Below, in pieces: positions 6,441 through 8,047 of a stretch of DNA of 8,047 bases; position 1 is the stretch's first letter, and the number at the start of each line of letters is the position of its first letter. Location: the NCBI GenBank assembly GCA_050942825.1, contig JBMNOA010000056.1, positions 1 through 8,047 of the forward strand. The letters are read 5' to 3'. The translations under genes were made by a program, and so were the position numbers. This stretch comes from CAYRML01 sp050942825 (GTDB lineage Bacteria > Bacillota > Dehalobacteriia > UBA4068). The notes below the pieces were generated by a model, which saw nothing but the letters and a program-made list of their open reading frames with translations, made no database searches and had not been told where the DNA came from.

Positions 6441-6468
6441 AAAAAGTGAAAGCATCGCAACACTTTTT
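6441..6468. promoter_or_regulatory. Palindromic operator candidate upstream of the XRE-BREX promoter
   Basis: AAAAAGTG (6441-6448) and CACTTTTT (6461-6468) are perfect inverted arms separated by 12 bases, centred about 50 bases before the -10. A nested CATCG/CGATG pair overlaps it. The spacing between arms is about two helical turns, which suits a dimeric regulator. The A/T-rich arms could instead act as an UP element. Binding by the downstream XRE protein is plausible but unproven. Confidence 0.4.
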
Positions 6469-6500
6469 TCGATGAAAAGGTAGAATTTTGAACGGATCTC

Positions 6501-6509
6501 TGCTATAAT
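6501..6509 (+). promoter_or_regulatory. Extended -10 promoter of the XRE-brxAB operon
   Basis: TGCTATAAT is a perfect TATAAT (6504-6509) preceded by the TGn extension. No good -35 is seen at 16-18 bases, which is usual for extended -10 promoters. Transcription would start near 6516, leaving a leader of about 45 bases before the XRE gene. The TGC-TATAAT core is the same as in the WYL promoter. Confidence 0.75.
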
Positions 6510-6560
6510 GTCAACTGGTGTTTTGTAACTTCGACTGAAAGACCATTATGAGGTGAAGAC

Positions 6561-6803
6561 ATGGCTATTTCCTATAAGAAACTGTTCAAGCTTCTCATCG
6601 ACCGAGACCTGAAGAAAAAGGATCTGAAGGACATGACTGGCATCAGCTATGCCACCCTTCACAAGCTGGAGCGCGGTGAGAATATGATGACAGATGTTCT
6701 TAACAACATCTGCGCAAAACTGAATTGCGACATTGGGGATATAGCGGAATTTGTTCCGGATGAACCGAGTCCCGAAAATGGGACTGGTCATGCGGTAGAA
6801 TAG
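6561..6803 (+). CDS. XRE/Cro-CI-family regulator heading the BREX operon
   Basis: The 80-residue protein is essentially one helix-turn-helix domain. The HTH core KKDLKDMTGISYATLHKLERGE lies at 19-40, and the rest of the five-helix fold (TDVLNNICAKLNCDIGDIAEF) is at 44-64. An acidic, disordered-looking tail follows. Small proteins of this type usually repress their own promoter. GAGGTG lies six bases before the ATG. It is the first gene after the extended -10 promoter and ends 22 bases before brxA with no terminator between, so it is co-transcribed with the BREX genes and probably controls them. It has no ligand or protease domain. Confidence 0.9.
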   Translation: MAISYKKLFKLLIDRDLKKKDLKDMTGISYATLHKLERGENMMTDVLNNICAKLNCDIGDIAEFVPDEPSPENGTGHAVE

Positions 6804-6825
6804 TACTGTGGGAGCGTAGAAGCCT

Positions 6826-7455
6826 ATGTATCAGAGAGCTGACAGAGCGCAGAAGGAATCCAGTCCTTACTCTGCGGTCATTACGAGAGAACAGTTCCTC
6901 TTCTATGAGATGAGGACTACTGCAAAGCTTGTGGCTGAAGGCCTGAACGATGAGCAGGTAGCTGATCGGATCACAAGCGATAATCTGTTTCAGTATCCGA
7001 CGGAGAAATCCGTGCGGAGAATGGCGCTTACTTGCCTTCGCAGGCTGAAAGCTTTGGACGATCCTGATCTGGTTGCGGCAATCGCATCTCAGCCGAGTGA
7101 CGTTTCCAAACAGATTTGCCTTTATGCCATGATGAAGCAGTATCGCCTTGTGTGGGACTTCATGATTACGGTCGTTGGAGCAAAGTACGAAAACCGCGAC
7201 ATGTCCTTCAGTCGGATGGACTTCAATGTGTTTATGATGCGCCTTCAGGAGCAAGACGATTGGGTTGCGTCTTGGAGCGATAGCACCGTCACGAAAGTCA
7301 AGCAGGTGCTGGCAAGAATTCTTGTGGACAACGAGTACTTGGACAGCACGACAGCGGATCACTTGAACCCGGTTCTTATCTATCCAATTCTGGAAGATGC
7401 GATCCGGAGCAGCGGCGATACTAAAGCGCTGGCTGCCTTCAACTGCTTGGCGTAA
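6826..7455 (+). CDS. brxA: BrxA, BREX phage-defence protein (DUF1819)
   Basis: The 209-residue protein matches the BrxA (DUF1819) pattern as I know the family. It has YSAVITREQFLFYEMR (15-30), an EGLNDEQVADRITSDNLFQYPTEKSVRR stretch (38-65), KQICLYAMMKQYRLVWDFM (95-113), and VASWSDSTVTKVKQVLARIL (147-166). BrxA is a small, mostly helical, DNA-binding protein of BREX systems, which block phage DNA replication and mark host DNA by methylation. The protein has no signal peptide. GGGAG lies about 11 bases before the ATG, a slightly long spacing. Its place directly before brxB fixes the assignment. It is full length for the family. Confidence 0.93.
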   Translation: MYQRADRAQKESSPYSAVITREQFLFYEMRTTAKLVAEGLNDEQVADRITSDNLFQYPTEKSVRRMALTCLRRLKALDDPDLVAAIASQPSDVSKQICLYAMMKQYRLVWDFMITVVGAKYENRDMSFSRMDFNVFMMRLQEQDDWVASWSDSTVTKVKQVLARILVDNEYLDSTTADHLNPVLIYPILEDAIRSSGDTKALAAFNCLA

Positions 7456-7470
7456 AGGAGATGAGCTGAT

Positions 7471-8028
7471 ATGAGCAACTTGAAAGAAAGACTGGATCTT
7501 CTCAGAGAGGAAATCCAAAAAGATGATTTCCTTGATGGCAAGGGTCTCAGCAACGAAGTTAATATCCGCATCTTCTGTTATGATCCGGCAGAGGAAATGA
7601 CGGTAACACACTTCCTTGAACAAATAAAAACAGACCAGTCTCTGAATTGCAGACTGATCGAGTGTAACCTGTATAAGACTTTCCTTTCCATCTGTGATGA
7701 TCTTGATATCACGGATGCAATCCCAGAGATGGAAGAGGCTGACGGAGGTATCTTCCTTATGGAGCAGCTTCATTCTGCGATTGGTGAAGGAGAGTTCATA
7801 GATAAGATCCAGTACGAGCCGCACAAGCGCGGTGATGTACTGATGCTAACCGGCGTGGGAGATGTGTTCCCCTTCATGCGAGTACATTCCTTGCTGGAAG
7901 CATTGCAGCCTTACTTTTCCGATATTCCGATTTTGGTCATGTACCCTGGTGAGTTTGACGGCCACTATCTGAAGTTGTTCGGAAGGCTGACACCAAACGA
8001 TTATTACAGAGCTTTCAATATTTTCTGA
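7471..8028 (+). CDS. brxB: BrxB, BREX phage-defence protein (DUF1788)
   Basis: The 185-residue protein matches BrxB (DUF1788). The diagnostic C-terminal half has DVLMLTGVGDVFPFMRVHSL (122-141), LEALQPYFSDIPILVMYPGEFDG (142-164) and LKLFGRLTPNDYYRAF (167-182). The N-terminal part is helical with an alternating strand NIRIFCYDP (31-39). BrxB is a conserved BREX component of unclear biochemistry and is likely part of the complex with BrxC and PglZ. AAGGAG lies nine bases before the ATG and the gap from brxA is 15 bases, so the genes form one operon. Length is normal, with no frameshift. It is followed by a strong ribosome binding site for the next gene. Confidence 0.93.
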   Translation: MSNLKERLDLLREEIQKDDFLDGKGLSNEVNIRIFCYDPAEEMTVTHFLEQIKTDQSLNCRLIECNLYKTFLSICDDLDITDAIPEMEEADGGIFLMEQLHSAIGEGEFIDKIQYEPHKRGDVLMLTGVGDVFPFMRVHSLLEALQPYFSDIPILVMYPGEFDGHYLKLFGRLTPNDYYRAFNIF

Positions 8029-8041
8029 GGGGGATGCAGAC

Positions 8042-8047
8042 ATGATG
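8042..8047 (+). CDS. Start of the next BREX gene, probably brxC (two codons only)
   Basis: A run of five G residues (8029-8033) just after the brxB stop acts as a ribosome binding site, eight bases before ATG-ATG at the right edge. In type 1 BREX loci brxC, the large P-loop ATPase gene, follows brxB, so it is the expected product. Only Met-Met can be read here, so the identity rests on gene order alone. Confidence 0.5.

Larger units (their letters stand above)
6171..6560. other. 390-base non-coding region between mob and BREX operons
   Basis: This stretch separates divergently transcribed operons and has no credible open frame. From left to right it holds a probable oriT with nested inverted repeats (6234-6300), a short hairpin (6304-6320), a terminator-like hairpin facing the mob genes (6348-6376), an A/T-rich stretch with an 8-base palindromic arm pair (6441-6468), and the extended -10 promoter of the rightward operon (6501-6509). 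It therefore combines DNA-transfer and transcription signals. Confidence 0.8.

Noticed and set aside
6700..7824. 374-codon open frame on the minus strand
   Set aside because: It runs antisense across XRE, brxA and brxB, all of which have clear family signatures and ribosome binding sites.
1..8047. CRISPR array, tRNA/rRNA genes, IS elements, integrase or att sites
   Set aside because: No regularly spaced repeats, cloverleaf-like sequence, transposase or recombinase motifs, or matching terminal repeats were seen by eye.

Overview
The window looks like the accessory part of a mobilizable or conjugative element from a Firmicute, most likely a gut Clostridia/Lachnospiraceae-type genome. This rests on strong AGGAGG-type ribosome binding sites before almost every gene, extended -10 promoters, moderate base composition, and a MobC/relaxase pair of the type common in integrative elements of that group. 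Species cannot be named from the sequence alone.

Layout. (1) Bases 1-4133, minus strand: a colinear set of genes read right to left. It opens with a recognisable promoter and a WYL-domain regulator (3084-4073). An alpha/beta hydrolase resembling cinnamoyl/feruloyl esterases (2286-3047), a SLOG-superfamily protein (1704-2210), an unrecognised 232-residue protein (994-1692), a DEDDh 3'-5' exonuclease (346-969), a 63-residue protein (165-356) and the first 29 codons of another gene (1-87) follow. Gaps are mostly short, with one overlap. (2) Bases 4160-6170, minus strand: a mobilization operon, mobC then a MobA/VirD2-type relaxase, overlapping by 14 bases and ending at a good intrinsic terminator. 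(3) Bases 6171-6560: a 390-base non-coding region with several inverted repeats. Part of it looks like an origin of transfer, part is a terminator-like hairpin facing the mob genes, and part is the promoter/operator region of the rightward operon. (4) Bases 6561-8047, plus strand: a small XRE-family regulator followed at 22 bases by brxA, then brxB, then the first two codons of what should be brxC. This is the start of a BREX phage-defence operon (type 1 order).

How it fits together. The right half is a defence operon under a local XRE repressor-like protein. The middle is the DNA-processing module (oriT, MobC, relaxase) that would let the element move with the help of a type IV secretion system not seen here. 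The left half is a WYL-controlled cargo operon mixing a nucleotide-sensing-type fold (SLOG), a nuclease and an esterase. Its function is unknown, but a stress or defence role is a reasonable hypothesis. No integrase, attachment site, transposase, tRNA, rRNA or CRISPR array was seen, so the element's ends lie outside the window.
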